Position numbers and translations under genes: made by a program
Shown: positions 9,681 to 21,480 of the stretch, piece by piece
Numbering within the stretch: position 1 is the stretch's first letter
Layout: each line of letters opens with the position of its first letter
The notes under the pieces: generated by a model
Database searches by the model: none
What the model was told of the DNA's origin: nothing
Seen by the model: the letters and a program-made list of their open reading frames with translations, nothing else
From: Lolium rigidum
Taxonomy: Eukaryota > Streptophyta > Magnoliopsida > Poales > Poaceae
Length of the DNA: 64,000 bases
Reading direction: 5' to 3'
NCBI RefSeq assembly: GCF_022539505.1
Contig: NC_061514.1
Location: 37,229,769-37,293,768, forward strand

Positions 9681-12670
9681 AATGTCAGCATGACCATGTT
9701 TGTAACATCCTAACAGGTGTCTTGACCCGGAATTACACTTCACTTCCATGTACGATATGGTCAAAGGAGAAATCTTACATTCTGTGAGTTTCAGGAATTT
9801 TTCTGTCTAGATCTTATACTGTTCCCTGTGTTGCATCATGTTTCTGATGCCGATGATCTCAGTACAACGTATGGTACTGCCACCTTACCATTTGGACCTG
9901 ATATACCTTTTCATGGCAGATGGTCATCATAGCCCTGGACTGTATGCAAGACGGCATAGATTTGAAAGAACACTGTGTGGCTAAATTCTGAACAGCAAAA
10001 GGATAAAAATAAATTCTGACTGTACTTCTCCCTGAATGTGGCTAATAATCAGAAATAGCAAAAAGAAATGTCAGCATGACCATGTTTGTAACATCCTAAC
10101 AGGTGTCTTGACCCGGAATTACACTTCACTTGCATGTACGATATGGTCAAAGGGGAAATCTTACATTCTGTGAGTTTCAGGAATTTTTCTGTCTAGATCT
10201 TATACTGTTCCCTGTGTTGTTGAAATATTGGGCCTACACTTAATGGCCCATACTAGATTTCAGATTTTCCTATAAATCTCAAAGCCCACATAGTGGAAGC
10301 CTTGTGAGTTTGAGCCCAAGTTGGTGGCAGCTCACTAGGGAGTGGCAAGAGGTGGGAAGTTTAGTCCCACGTGGAAAGTTGGGAGGAAGTTAGACCACCT
10401 TATAAGGTGGGTTGTTCCACCACTAGTAAGTGAGTGAGAAAAGGAGTGCTACACGCGCGCGCTCCTCCTCCTCCTCGCTCGTCTCGACACGACACGACAC
10501 GACACGTCACGTCACGTCACGCGCGCCGAGCTCGTGGTGAGTGGATTGAGCCTCGAGCCGAGACTTTCCTTACTTTTTGCAGCTTAGGAAAACGAACAGA
10601 GTCCTAGACGGACGCGTCGCAGTTAGTCGGTTCGGGTCGCTCCCGGATCGTGGGCTATCTGTAACCGACTCAAAACGTTCGTGCGACGTGGGCGTGGCCC
10701 ACGTTGCCTAGGGTTTTCTGAGCCTATATAATGTCTTGCCCGGCTACCGCAGAAACATACTGAATACACGAGTTAGGGTTTCAACCTCTCTCTGCTTGCG
10801 CCGCCATCGTAGCCTACTCCATCCCGCGCGCCGACGTGCATCGGCGAACGGGAGAGCAGGTCTCCGGAACCGTTCGTCCTTGCGATCCTGTACGGGAGAG
10901 GGCGAATTAGGTTTTTGGGAAGCGCTCTGCGCGACTGCTCAAGCTCTTCATCACGGGTCGCCTTCCGTCCAAGTCGAGCGGTGCTGCCTACCGCCATCTA
11001 CTACGACCCGTCGTCCCCGTCATCAACAACGTTGTCATCAACAACGTTACTGCTGCAACATCGTCTGCTACACCTTCACCGCCACCTCCACCAGATCGGT
11101 ACGTGCGATATATCTCGATCCGTTTAGCGATGGATGTTGTACTCGTTTGCTCTGCTACTCGTTCATGTTGATCACTCGCATCTAGTATGTTCGAGTTTCA
11201 CATGTTAGTAGTTACTGTCGTCATGCTTAATATTCTGGAATTAATCATGGAAATTGTACCTAATTATCCAACATGTGTTGCATCATGTTTCTGATGCCGA
11301 TGATCTCAGTACAACGTATGGTACTGCCACCTTACCATTTGGACCTGATATACCTTTTCATGGCAGATGATCATCATAGCCCTGGACTGTATGCAAGACG
11401 GCATAGATTTGAAAGAACGACACTGTGTGGCTAAATTCTGAACAACAAAAGGATAAAAATAAATTCTGACTGTACTTCTCCCTGAATGTGGCTAATAATC
11501 AGAAATAGCAAAAAGAAATGTCAGCATGACCATGTTTGTAACATCCTAACAGGTGTCTTGACCCGGAATTACACTTCACTTCCATGTACGATATGGTCAA
11601 AGGGGAAATCTTACATTCTGTGAGTTTCGAGAATTTTTCCGTCTAGATCTTATACTCGTTCCTCGTGTTGCATCATGTTTCGATGCCGATGATCTCAGTA
11701 CAACGTATGGTACCGCCACCTTACCATTTGGACTCTGATATACCTTTTCATGGCAGATGGTCATCATAGCCCCGGACCGTATGCAAGACGGCATAGATTT
11801 GAAAGAACACTTGTGTGGCTAAATTACGAACAACAAAAGGATAAAAATAAATTCTGACTGTACTTCTCCCTGAATGTGGCTAATAATCAGAAATAGCAAA
11901 AAGAAATGTCAGCATGACCATGTTTGTAACATCCTAACAGGTGTCTTGACCCGGAATTACACTTCACTTCCATGTACGATATGGTCAAAGGGGAAATCTT
12001 ACATTCTGTGAGTTTCAGGAATTTTTCTGTCTAGATCTTATACTGTTGCATCATGTTTCTGATGCCGATGATCTCAGTACAACGTATGGTACTGCCACCT
12101 TACCATTTGGACCTGATATACCTTTTCATGGCAGATGGTCATCATAGCCCTGGACAGTATGCAAGACGGCATAGATTTGAAAGAACACTGTGTGGCTAAA
12201 TTCTGAACAGCAAAAGGATAAAAATAAATTCTGACTGTACTTCTCCCTGAATGTGCCTAATAATCAGAAATAGCAAAAAGAAATGTCAGCATGACCATGT
12301 TTGTAACATCCTAACAGGTGTCTTGACCCGAAATTACACTTCACTTCCATGTACGATATGGTCAAAGGGGAGATCTTACATTCTGTGAGTTTCAGGAATT
12401 TTTCTGTCTAGATCTTATACTGTTCCCTGTGTTGCATCATGTTTCTGATGCCGATGATCTCAGTATAACGTATGGTACTGCCACCTTACCATTTGGACTT
12501 GATATACCTTTTCATGGCAGATGAAGATCATAGCCCTGGACTGTATGCAAGACGGCATAGATTTGAAAGAACAGACACTGTGTGGCTAAATTCTGAACAG
12601 AAAAAGGATAAAAATAAATTCTGACTCTACTTCTCCCTGAATGTGGCTAATAATCAGAAATAGCAAAAAG
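9681..12670. repeat. Tandem array, five copies of a ~388-bp unit
   Basis: Units begin with AATGTCAGCATGACCATG at about 9681, 10067, 11517, 11905 and 12282, giving lengths near 386, 389 (after removing an insertion), 388, 377 and 389. The units are AT-rich, non-coding and very alike, so amplification was recent. Copy 2 is split by a solo LTR. Copy 3 differs from the others in a 200-base patch (11625-11830) almost only at CTG/CAG sites. The array ends against the BSD-gene promoter. Confidence 0.93.
10218..11273 (+). mobile_element. Solo LTR, probably Copia-type
   Basis: A 1056-bp insertion starting TGTTGAAATATTGGG and ending ATTATCCAACA, flanked by the 5-bp target duplication TGTGT (10213-10217 and 11274-11278). 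Removing it restores array copy 2. It contains a TATA-like CTATATAATG near 10723 followed by a GC-rich leader, as expected of an LTR promoter. Coding frames inside are not real genes. A solo LTR arises when the two LTRs of an element recombine. Confidence 0.88.
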
Positions 12671-12920
12671 AATTTGGGTCTGTCAGACAACCTCTAGGCC
12701 ACCCTGCACCAGTGTGAGCCGGACAGGAACGATCATCCACAGCCATCGGATTTCGCCCATCAGGATAATCCTAGCCGTCAGTCACGCTCTGGCCCAGAGG
12801 TCAGAATTCGTCAACCAGACTTAAGTGCTTGCCTCCTTATTGGTAAAGGATGCTGCGATACGATCCTATAGAACAGATCCTGTTCAAGTAAGGTCGTGCT
12901 ACCCTCACTCACTCTCTGCC

Positions 12921-12927
12921 TTATAAA
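12921..12927 (+). promoter_or_regulatory. Probable TATA box of the BSD-domain gene
   Basis: TTATAAA within CTGCCTTATAAACCACTCC, about 280 bases before the ATG at 13204. The sequence around it is the promoter fragment also found, without the TATA, at 9314-9427. Confidence 0.5.
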
Positions 12928-13203
12928 CCACTCCGGCCGTTCCTAGATTGCCGAGGTGGGACTAATCTTTCGCACGCAACGCCTCGGCAGCACCGGCACG
13001 AGCTCACGGAGGTTTCCTGAGTTCTGGCCCATGTAGTTGGGCCGGTGAACAGAGGCAGCCCAGCCTAGAAATATTTGCATCGTATTGTTTGTTTCCTCTT
13101 CTCCTTGTCATTGAACAGAACTCGTGACGAAATCTTGTTCCTTCGGAGCCCGATCAGATCGCTGCCGTCGTCGTCGTCGCCGACTCGCCGGAGCACCTGT
13201 GCC

Positions 13204-16200
13204 ATGGCCTTCTCCGCTTTCACGTGGCCGTTCCGCCGCCGAAGCAGCAGCGGTGGCGGCGGCGGGGCCGGCCCGAGCAAACCCGCCGCCGCGGCCACGG
13301 AGGGGGAGGAGGAGCTCGGCGTGACGCCGCAGCTCCTCGACTTCCTCCGCACGCTGTCCCCCGACGCCTTCAAGGCGTCCGCCGTCCAGCTCAACCAAGG
13401 CAACTCCTCCAGTCCTCCTCGCTGCTGAAGTCCGTCCCCCTGCTCGTTCTGAACCGATTGCTGACGGTGATGTGTCGCAGGTGGCTCCGTGGAGGCGGCG
13501 GGCGAGCTCTCGGAGTGGCAGCAGCGGCACGCCGTCCTCGTGCTAGGCAGAGCCAAGGTAGGCTTCCCGCGGATCTCGTCTTCTTTGGCCACTTCTCTTC
13601 GAGGAAGAGGTTGTTCTGAACTGTGACTTGTGCTGTGGGCAGGAATTGGCTAAGATCCGGTATGATCTGTGCCCGCGTCACATGAAGGATAAGCTGTTCT
13701 GGACAGTGTACTTCCTACTTGCCAGGAGCTACATCTTGCCGTAAGCTCTTATTTCATTAGCTTTCGGCTGTGTGCATTGTTTCCAGTCATAGAGTTCAAT
13801 TAGCTTCATGGTGTTGACCCACTACAGTGCAATATATCAATTTGTAGAAAGCTAGAATTTAGCCACGGATTTAATATGGGACATGAACTAACTTGAACAT
13901 GGAATCTCACATAAAATTAAATTATTAATGTGAACAAATTCAGCAAAACAGATTTGCATCTGAACAAATTGAACTATGTCAAATGTTGAGTAACCACATT
14001 CAGCAAAAAAAATGGGTCTAGATTTTTTTGACAGTAACACTACATTTACGGGCAAGTTTTTCAAAAATTTCCTACGGACTCGGACATGGCACATCACGTA
14101 GGGTCTAACTACATGGGTCTTACTACATTGCAGCAAACGTCATTGATATATGTATGCTTGCCCAAAAGCTTCGTGGAGAATATTGTTCCCAAAATTACAA
14201 GCGCCAAGCATAGGGAACTTATCAATCTGATTGGGTTCCACAATTTACTTAAGATGCTGCCTATTATGCTAAACAAATCCTTAGTCCAGAGGTTGTTAGA
14301 TTGTTTCGATGAGGACAAAAACATGTTCGTGATCGGTAGTGAACCAATAGATTTACACGTAGTGGGACAGAAATTTCTAGGTGTGCCCAATGGAAGTATT
14401 CGCATTATATTTGACTTTGATAATCCAGAAAAGAATGACAAAGGTCCCGAGTGCGCAGAACTGAGAGAATTGTTCACCTCAAGAAAACTGAACAAAACAG
14501 GGGCGTATTATTTTCTTATTTTGTGAAGAAACTTCACGCTGATTCAAAGTTAGATGATACGACATACTGCGTCTTATTCATGCTGCAAGCGTGTTTTCAT
14601 TTGTTGGCTCCAACGGCCAATCGACAACTGGAGAGATGTTTCTTGGGTATTCTCAAGGAGTATGATATTTCTGAATGGAAGAATTTGGCATGGTGTGATT
14701 TTTTCGTGGATTTTCTTATACATGGCATCAAACAGTATAAGAACAACACGTCTAAAAATAGAAAGTGTCATGGAGTTGTATACTTGCTTGCGGTAGGTGC
14801 TGTCATCGCCTATGTGCAGTGTTCCAGTCAGAGGATCAATTAGCTTCATGGTGTTGACCCACTACGGTACAGATCGATGTGTACAAAGCTAGAAATTAGC
14901 CACGTGATTTAATATGGGACATGAACTAACTTGAGAATGGAATCTCACATTAAGTTAAATTATTAATGTGAACAGATTCAGCAAAACAGATTTGCATCTG
15001 AACAAATTGAACTATGTCAAATGTTGAGTAACTAACCACAATCAGCAAAATAATGGGTCTAGTTTTTTTGACAGTAATGCTACATTTACAGGCAAGTTTT
15101 ACAAAACATTACTACGGACTCGGACATGGCACATCACGTAGGGCTGAAATGGAAACTGCCCCTGGGTTTTAAGCAAGCTCAGCCAGCCAATTCACTCCAC
15201 CTCTGTCCGTTGGATTCCTGTAGCCACACCAGTCCGTAGGTCTGGCTTTATTGTGTTTTTTTAGATCATCATGTAAAGTGCAACCTGTATTTGTTAGTGT
15301 TCTTCTTTGAGGTGTAATGCTTCCAGTAGATGATACTGCTCTTGTTGATCTGAAGCATCACACCAATATGGCAATATCTCAATAAATAAAGTAGCAATGT
15401 GGAATTTTGTAGCCGCTTGTTAACTGCCGCAACTCACAAACTTTTATCTCCTCACACATAGTAACATTGCTCTGTCTATGTACGTACATGTCAGCAAAAA
15501 CAATTTGCATCTAAAGAATTAATTTATGCCAAATGTGAGTATCTCTGTTTTTTTCACATTCAGCAAGAAGGTATCATGATGTTTTGAGATTATCATGTAG
15601 GCTGCTCCCTGTTTGCAATTCCACTATCTATAATACTAGATCTGTTGATTTCAAAATAAAATCTGATTTTATCTTATCACATCAAATCTTCTCAATAAAG
15701 CAACTACTACTATAATGGAATGTTGGAGCCAGGGAGACGATCATTGCCATAATTCACTGAACTTTACTGCCTACAAGACTAAACCGAGTAAACCTTTTAA
15801 ATGTAGAGATAATCTGAAAGAATGTATTCACTGTTCACTAAATTCTTCAGGATTAACAACTGAACCACTGAAGCTACCTTGTAGTGTTCTCTTGACATGC
15901 AGCCATTTTGCCAACACAAACGCTGGGCTCCCGTAATACATGCCAACATAGTTGGCAGGCATGTACGATGGTAGACCTATGTGTATAGTTAGGTTTTTTA
16001 AAACATTGTGCAAAATTTTCTGTCATCCACCCCTTGTCAACATTCAAAATGAAAAACCGAGATAGATTGATGTTTGATGTGCACGGGTCAGATAGGATTT
16101 AGCTCCAGCTGCTCTATAGGATAGTCTAATTTCCTCCTACTAGGGGGTTACTGATACCATCACCATTTAAAAACCTTCCTTGTTCTTACAGGTACGAGCT

Positions 16201-16354
16201 ACGCGCCATACAAAAAGAAAAGGTAAGAAGGATGGAGACAGAAAACGGGAAGCCCAAAGACGAAATTACTGTTGAGGTGGAGATGCAGGAATCGAAGTGC
16301 AGTAGAGGATCTCGAACATTACCAGATGATGATTCAGAAATTCAGGATTCATAG
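13204..16354 (+). CDS. BSD-domain-containing protein, 177 aa
   Basis: Four coding exons join in frame: 13204-13399, 13481-13557, 13643-13740 and 16192-16354. The product begins MAFSAFTWPFRRR, has a Gly/Ala-rich stretch, then LGVTPQLLDFLRTLSPDAF, and a BSD-type core: W78, RHAVLVL, RYDLCPRHM and the paired aromatics F110-W111 and Y114-F115, followed by PYELRAIQ and an acidic tail. BSD domains occur in TFIIH p62, synapse-associated proteins and small plant proteins like this one, whose function is poorly known. The first intron uses a GC donor (AAG|GCAACT) with a normal AG acceptor; a GT donor is impossible because an in-frame stop follows at 13426. Intron 3 is 2.45 kb and carries repeats and a decayed foreign ORF. 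No truncation is seen. Confidence 0.85.
13783..15143 (+). repeat. Pair of ~320-bp direct repeats in BSD intron 3
   Basis: 13783-14103 and 14824-15143 match closely (for example GGACATGAACTAACTTGA and CGGACATGGCACATCACGTA). They flank a unique 720-bp segment carrying a decayed ORF. A third, weaker and partial relative lies at about 15486-15580. The repeats lack obvious TG...CA ends, so they are not clearly LTRs; a duplicated intron of a captured gene is another reading, since the segment starts after a TTGCAG and ends near a GGTAGGT. Confidence 0.8.
14104..14823 (+). pseudogene. Decayed ORF resembling plant transposon-associated (Ulp1/DUF1985-like) proteins
   Basis: From about 14134 the frame reads TSLIYVCLPKSFVENIVPK and includes KHRELINLIGFHNLL, a GSEPIDLHVVGQKFLGVPNG stretch and DFDNPEKND. 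After a frameshift near 14500 it continues with DDTTYCVLFMLQACFHLLAP and CHGVVYLLAV. The pattern (G-x-x-I-x-x-x-x-V-x-x-x-L-G-x-P-x-G, then a cysteine-containing C-terminal segment) recalls the N-terminal part of Ulp1-type proteins carried by plant Mutator-like elements. The frameshift, lack of a protease domain and intronic position argue that it is not a working gene. The assignment is by resemblance only. Confidence 0.45.
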
Positions 16355-17644
16355 CTAATGTTGCTGACAGTTGAATGACTCAGATGTTAAAACCATTTTA
16401 CAGAAGTTCCAGACGTGTGGGCTGAATGCTCGTTGCGGCTTCTGACTGGATGGAGTAATCTGCGCAGTGTGTCTATCGTAGTGCCTGTATATGTAGTAGT
16501 CAAATTTTGGAATAGAGGAATTTTCTGGCAACATCTGCTACCAGCTTAACATAGCAGATGTTTGTTGGCTGCATACTGACATGTAAGCTGATGTGAACTT
16601 GGCCATGATCTTGATGTGAAATCCATGAATATTATGTATTCTTGTGCAGGCTCTTCCCTCCATACTGTTTGAGACATTCAGAACTTCAGCATTTGTTGTG
16701 CACAGCCCAATTATGCTGGAAATTGACTGAAATTCAACTGCATTTTAGCATTTGTTGTGCACGTTGAGTTGACCCTATAGAGACTTCTAGTTACAGTTGG
16801 CCTCATCTAAGAGTCTGTTCGGATCTTGTCCGATTGCAGAAACTCCACGAAGGGGAGCAGCACCCAGCTTATTTCTTTCTCCCCAGGGTCAATCCCCCTT
16901 CTCGTCGCCTAGGTGCTCTGCTGCGCCCAATTTTCGGTGTGCTCCAACTGCAGGCTGTTCAAACCTAGGATGTAGAGGCCAGAGAACCACGGAGGCATGG
17001 CAGGTAGATGACGCTTTCTGAACCAGGAGTTCAGAGTTGGCTGCCAAACGTTTTCATAACTTCAGATTTTGCAAGAGGAGCACAATTTCGTGGAGTGACG
17101 GGCGGAGTCAAGGATTTAGCAGAGCAGAGGACAACCAAACTGATTCTAAGTCAATATAATGTGCCATGATCACTCAAACTTAGTAATCTAGCTGTGCATT
17201 CGGCCACTGTTATGCATAAGTTACATCACAAAGTTGAATTTCATAAAGTTTCATCTAAAAAACTGACCTAAATGAGCATGAGTTTCATCTCAAACTGAAA
17301 TCAAGACCCATTACTCAAAAACCATCTGCACACATGATCAAGTTCAGACCAACTTGCTTAGAATAGAACACAAATTGTAGATATTGTGCTCAACATCACA
17401 ATTTCTGTATGATATTTTATATCATCATGTCCAATGTGAAAAGTGATGTAAGTATGAACTCATTAGGCATTTGCACAATACAACCGTTTAGCTTCATCAG
17501 ACAACAGTAAGAGGGACAAGTAGCTTTGCAACAGATACTACCACAACATATGTGGCAGCCTCAGATTCAGGGTTTTTTTTTAAGTATCACAAAAGTAGCT
17601 ACACCGAACCACTGATTCTCCCAAAATTTCTACTCAACTCATAC
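16355..17644. other. Intergenic region between BSD gene and IMP3 (tail to tail)
   Basis: Contains the 3' UTRs of the two convergent genes and otherwise AT-rich sequence. Two small repeats of CATTTGTTGTGCAC (about 16690 and 16747) suggest a minor local duplication. I see no further gene. Confidence 0.4.
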
Positions 17645-19427
17645 TCAAATCATGGCATCATAATCATCCAATGCACCATTATACTCCATGACCTTCTTCT
17701 TGATCTTCGAGGTATCCACCCAGGTGATGAAGTCCTCCATGTTCCTGGTTACAAGAAAAGCTGGATCGGTGACCGTTTCTGGGCCTACACGCACATGCCC
17801 TTGTTCAATGTAGGTGACAGCCTCTTTAAGGTGCTCCGCAAACTTGAGCTTCACCATAACTGTTGCAAGTCTCCGCCTACAGTAGTTTAGCAAACAATAT
17901 GGTAAGTGGAATGCAATATGTCATGTTGCTTCCTACAACAACGTTGCTATGGTTATTGAGTGATTCATGGCAATTAACACTTGTAAAAAAACAACTGAAA
18001 AATAGAATGTACATTTGGTGAGGCTAACAATAACTGAAGGGGAAAATGTTGCTAAAACTCAGGGAGAGATATAGACCTGCAGAAGGCGCTCACTGAAAGA
18101 TTCTCGCATTTGACCAAGCTCTTCTTTGTGGGAATTACACCCATATTATACCTGAAATTAGAGAAAACTTACTTACACTGTACAAATGAGCAGGCCGGTA
18201 AAAGTTTCAAGGAAAAATTGGAAGCGGCAAGCAAGATTTGCATGATTCAATAGCTTCAGATGTTTATAATAAGATGGACCAATGAAGCAGCACAATATAG
18301 ACGGTATTCTTGTAGCTTCCCTAATGCGTGGGGCATCCAACAAATCAATTCATTGTCATGTTGAACAAACTAACTATTAGAGTGCACACTCAGACATTAG
18401 CAGAAGCAGAAGAATATGATGCGATGCCCATGATGATGAAAAGGGTTAGCAAGCCTTTCCTACCACTTCATTATTTAATCATTGTTTTTAAATAACTGCA
18501 GGGGAGCTAGTATAGTCTAGTCATTCATTGATTTAGAGACAGGTCAAGTGGACGAAAGATCTGAAGGAAAACAATGATAGCCCAAGAAACCTCGCATGAG
18601 TAACATGCTACTTAGTCTGGATCAAAAGGAATACTGCTTGCATAATAAAAATTATTTCTGAACAAGGAGTCAAGTGCTAACAGGATAGGTCTAAGAGTAC
18701 AATTAAACTGATAGACCATAACATAGAGCGATGGCTCTTATGTATCCCTAACTTTGTAATCACTAACTTTGTAACAACCCAATTGGCAATCACAGATAAA
18801 CATGGATGATTCACGAGGTTTTTTTTGGTGCATGATGGATGCAGTCTTCGTAGTACACTTTAACCATTAAACAAACAAGTGGGTATAGCATAGCATCCCA
18901 ATTCAGAGGTGCAAATGGAAATGAAAGGGGAAGAGGATCTGCGGCGACTTACAGCTTATCGATGAGCATGTCCGTCATCTCGATCCTGAAGGGGTCCCTC
19001 GGATCCATCTGCTTTATAATGTTGACGAGCTTCTGCGCCATGCAGCAGATCCCATTGTACCTGAACCATCGCAGAATGAATTAACGACCAGCACTCGACA
19101 GATGCTCAAGCAGCAACCCAGGCAACAGCCACATAGTAGTTGAATCGAAACACGAACATGGCAAGCTAATAATAAATTCTGGAAGCAATCAGTTATGTAT
19201 GTATGTATGCTGCGAAATTGACAGACGGTTCGTCGGCGGTGGGGCAAGATGAGGGGAGGATTGGTGAGGTGAGAGGGAGAGGGAGATGCGTACTTCTTGT
19301 AGTCGTCCCTCTCCACGAGGCTGTAGCGCTGCGTGACGTCGGCCTCGCGGTGGCCGCCCTCCCGCTTGAACTCGAGGAAGTTGGTCCTCTTGAGGAGCTT
19401 CTTCTCGTGGAACTTGAGCTTCCTCAT
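17645..19427 (-). CDS. IMP3: U3 small nucleolar ribonucleoprotein protein IMP3, 182 aa
   Basis: Four exons on the minus strand join in frame with GT-AG introns: 19427-19294, 19060-18953, 18151-18077 and 17876-17645. The protein starts [20 protein letters not shown], contains [14 protein letters not shown] and [20 protein letters not shown], and has an S4-type RNA-binding region at about 109-165 ([25 protein letters not shown]). Length and sequence fit IMP3 throughout, matching the usual ~183 aa. IMP3 binds U3 snoRNA with IMP4 and Mpp10 in the small-subunit processome of the nucleolus and helps the U3-pre-rRNA pairing needed for 18S rRNA processing. It converges on the BSD gene. Its 5' flank is duplicated at 24538-24745. 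Confidence 0.95.
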
Positions 19428-19557
19428 CCTCCTCCCTCACGCTGAGGCTGCGCCGGTGGACGATTAGGGGAGGAGCGCGCGTCCGGCGGCGTGTGTCCGT
19501 GTTGGCGCGCGAGACCGGCGGGAGCGGAGTGGAGTTGGGCGGCGCGCCGGCTAGGGT

Positions 19558-19745
19558 TCGTGGTGGCATGAAGGGGGATGGGGCTGCGGGGCTCCGGCGT
19601 GGGCTACATGGGCTAGTTTGACTGTTTTGGGCTTAGCCGGCGAATTCTTAGCGAGCCAACCCGGAGGACGTGCGCTCCGGGAGTTGGCTCTATTTGGGAT
19701 GAAGATGTTCAGCCCTTTGGAATCGAAATGGCCCAGTTATTACCC
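19558..19745. repeat. IMP3 5' flank, copy 1 of a local duplication
   Basis: Shares GTGGTGGCATGAAG, TGGGGCTG, ATGGGCTAGTTTGA, GGACGTG(C/T)GCTCCGGG and ATTTGGGATGAAGAT, in the same order, with 24538-24745. This copy sits in place just upstream of IMP3. Confidence 0.8.
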
Positions 19746-20249
19746 ACCCTCCTTTGATGTTGCTCGCCGTCAAACCCCCCTCCCCCATCCATCCTTGCCA
19801 GCCAACGCCGCTGACCGAACTCCTGCTCCTGCCACAGTATGTATTGCCGCTCCTAAGCGTCTTCACCCTCACTGTTGGTCCACCCCCGATGTCCCTCTGA
19901 ACACCCTCTTCCTCGGCTCCAGCGAATACCACCGCACCCTCCCCGGCCGCCATCCACCGACAAATAGGTCAAGGCCCACCACACTCATACATATATGTGT
20001 GTGGAACAAGGACCATGGATATTAGGGTTGGTAATCAATACTTCCTTACCTTCAGTGATGTTTTTAGTATGTAAGGATATATCTACCTAATGAAATATAA
20101 GCCGAAAACCCTTTTTAAATGTTTTCAAGTAGTTTCACAATGAAGTAGATAATCAACTTGTTAAGAAAATAAAGTTGCATGTTTACTCTAATTTTGGTTC
20201 TTCGTTACCTAGCTAGCTACTGTACATGTTTAGAGAGAGAGAGAGAGTG

Positions 20250-20620
20250 AAATAGCTCGTGCACCCGACCGGCTGTAAGCCTGTAACAAACTCTAACACC
20301 CCCTCCGGGTTAGTTGGCTTACGTCATGCTCAACGCTTCTCTTCTCTTCTTATGCGCCCATCGTTGGTCGGCTACATACAGATCCATTCCACCACAAGTG
20401 CACCTCGGCACCACTTCCACTCCACCCCTCCATTCCCTCCGGTTCCTTCACCTTGGGTGATCATGCGTGTTCTTGAGCGTGTTCCTGCAGGTGTGTTCTT
20501 GCATCGAGTTGTGAGTATGCTATGTGTGCCTTGTTGTGGATCTTAGTTCTTCCTTATGGATCTCGAAAGATTCTACTCTATATAAATACATTCTGTTAAG
20601 TTGTGAGTGTGCTCATGCGA
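20250..20620 (+). pseudogene. Relic of a SWEET-gene promoter and leader without coding exons
   Basis: Aligns with 28530-29075, the promoter, leader and leader intron of the intact SWEET-like gene: CTAACA-CACCCC-TCCGGGTTAGTTGG, CACCACA-GTGCACC-CGGC, CTTCCACTCCACCC, and near the end TGTGGATCTT and CTACTCTA-TA...ACGTTCTGTT-like bases. No SWEET coding exon follows, so this is the front of a lost paralogue. Confidence 0.65.
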
Positions 20621-21480
20621 TGGATCGATCCATGGATGTTGTAGTCCTTCTTGCGTGGGTTCAAGCAAATCAGTGGATGGTGTATGTGTGCGCGCGTTCG
20701 GTTGTTCATGTGGACTTTTACCCCGTTGATTTATCGGTCGCGCGATGGATCCATCTCAACACCTTTTGTTGGTGATTATTTGAGAAGGCCGAAGGTTTTC
20801 AACTTATTTGTGGCGTGCATACTTGTGCAAACAAATCACAAGGTTGTACATGTGTATTTTAATCCTGTTAGTTTGTCAGTTGCGTTATGGATCCATCTTC
20901 ACATCTTCTGTTGATTAGTTTGAGTACGTATGCATCAGCGAGATTTTCAATTTTTTTCTGGCGTGCATACTCTGTGCTGACCACTAATGCGATCTTATGC
21001 TAACATGCATGCGCGCCTGACTTAGGGTTGGTCCAAATAAGTCCCGGGAGGATTTTAATAAATATAATTTACATTAAATTTTTAATACTCTTCTATGACT
21101 TGTTTTATTATACAAAAAATAGTAATAATCATACTTGCCTCGTTACGCATTTATCATACTTAATCAAATATAAAATGTAATAATATTTAATTATTTCATT
21201 TTCCATTGTAATGTACATTAATTATTCTAATTGCACTAGGCTAAACATATGTATTTTGTATGAAAACTTTGTTATTTTGCATTGTATAGACATTGACAAA
21301 TTAAATTGTACCATCCTTGTTTTTTTTTGCATGTACATTAATGTTTATATAAATATTTTTAATAATGTGGTAGATATATCTATTGAGTATGTCCTAAAAA
21401 ATATCTTAACAGAGAAATTTCAAGTGTACGATTATGTAAGATTTATAGAAACTTTTAGATTATAAATTGGATTGTTTACT
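20621..21480. other. AT-rich stretch, no gene seen
   Basis: Two imperfect copies of a ~115-base segment (around 20655-20775 and 20800-20910: ATGGATCCATCT, GTTGATTTATCGGTCGCG against GTTAGTTTGTCAGTTGCG) show a small tandem duplication. The remainder is very AT-rich and carries no recognisable feature. Confidence 0.4.

Noticed and set aside
13065..13681. Long minus-strand and alternate frames over BSD exon 1
   Set aside because: GC-rich shadows of the plus-strand exon; only the plus-strand frame matches a family and splices in frame.
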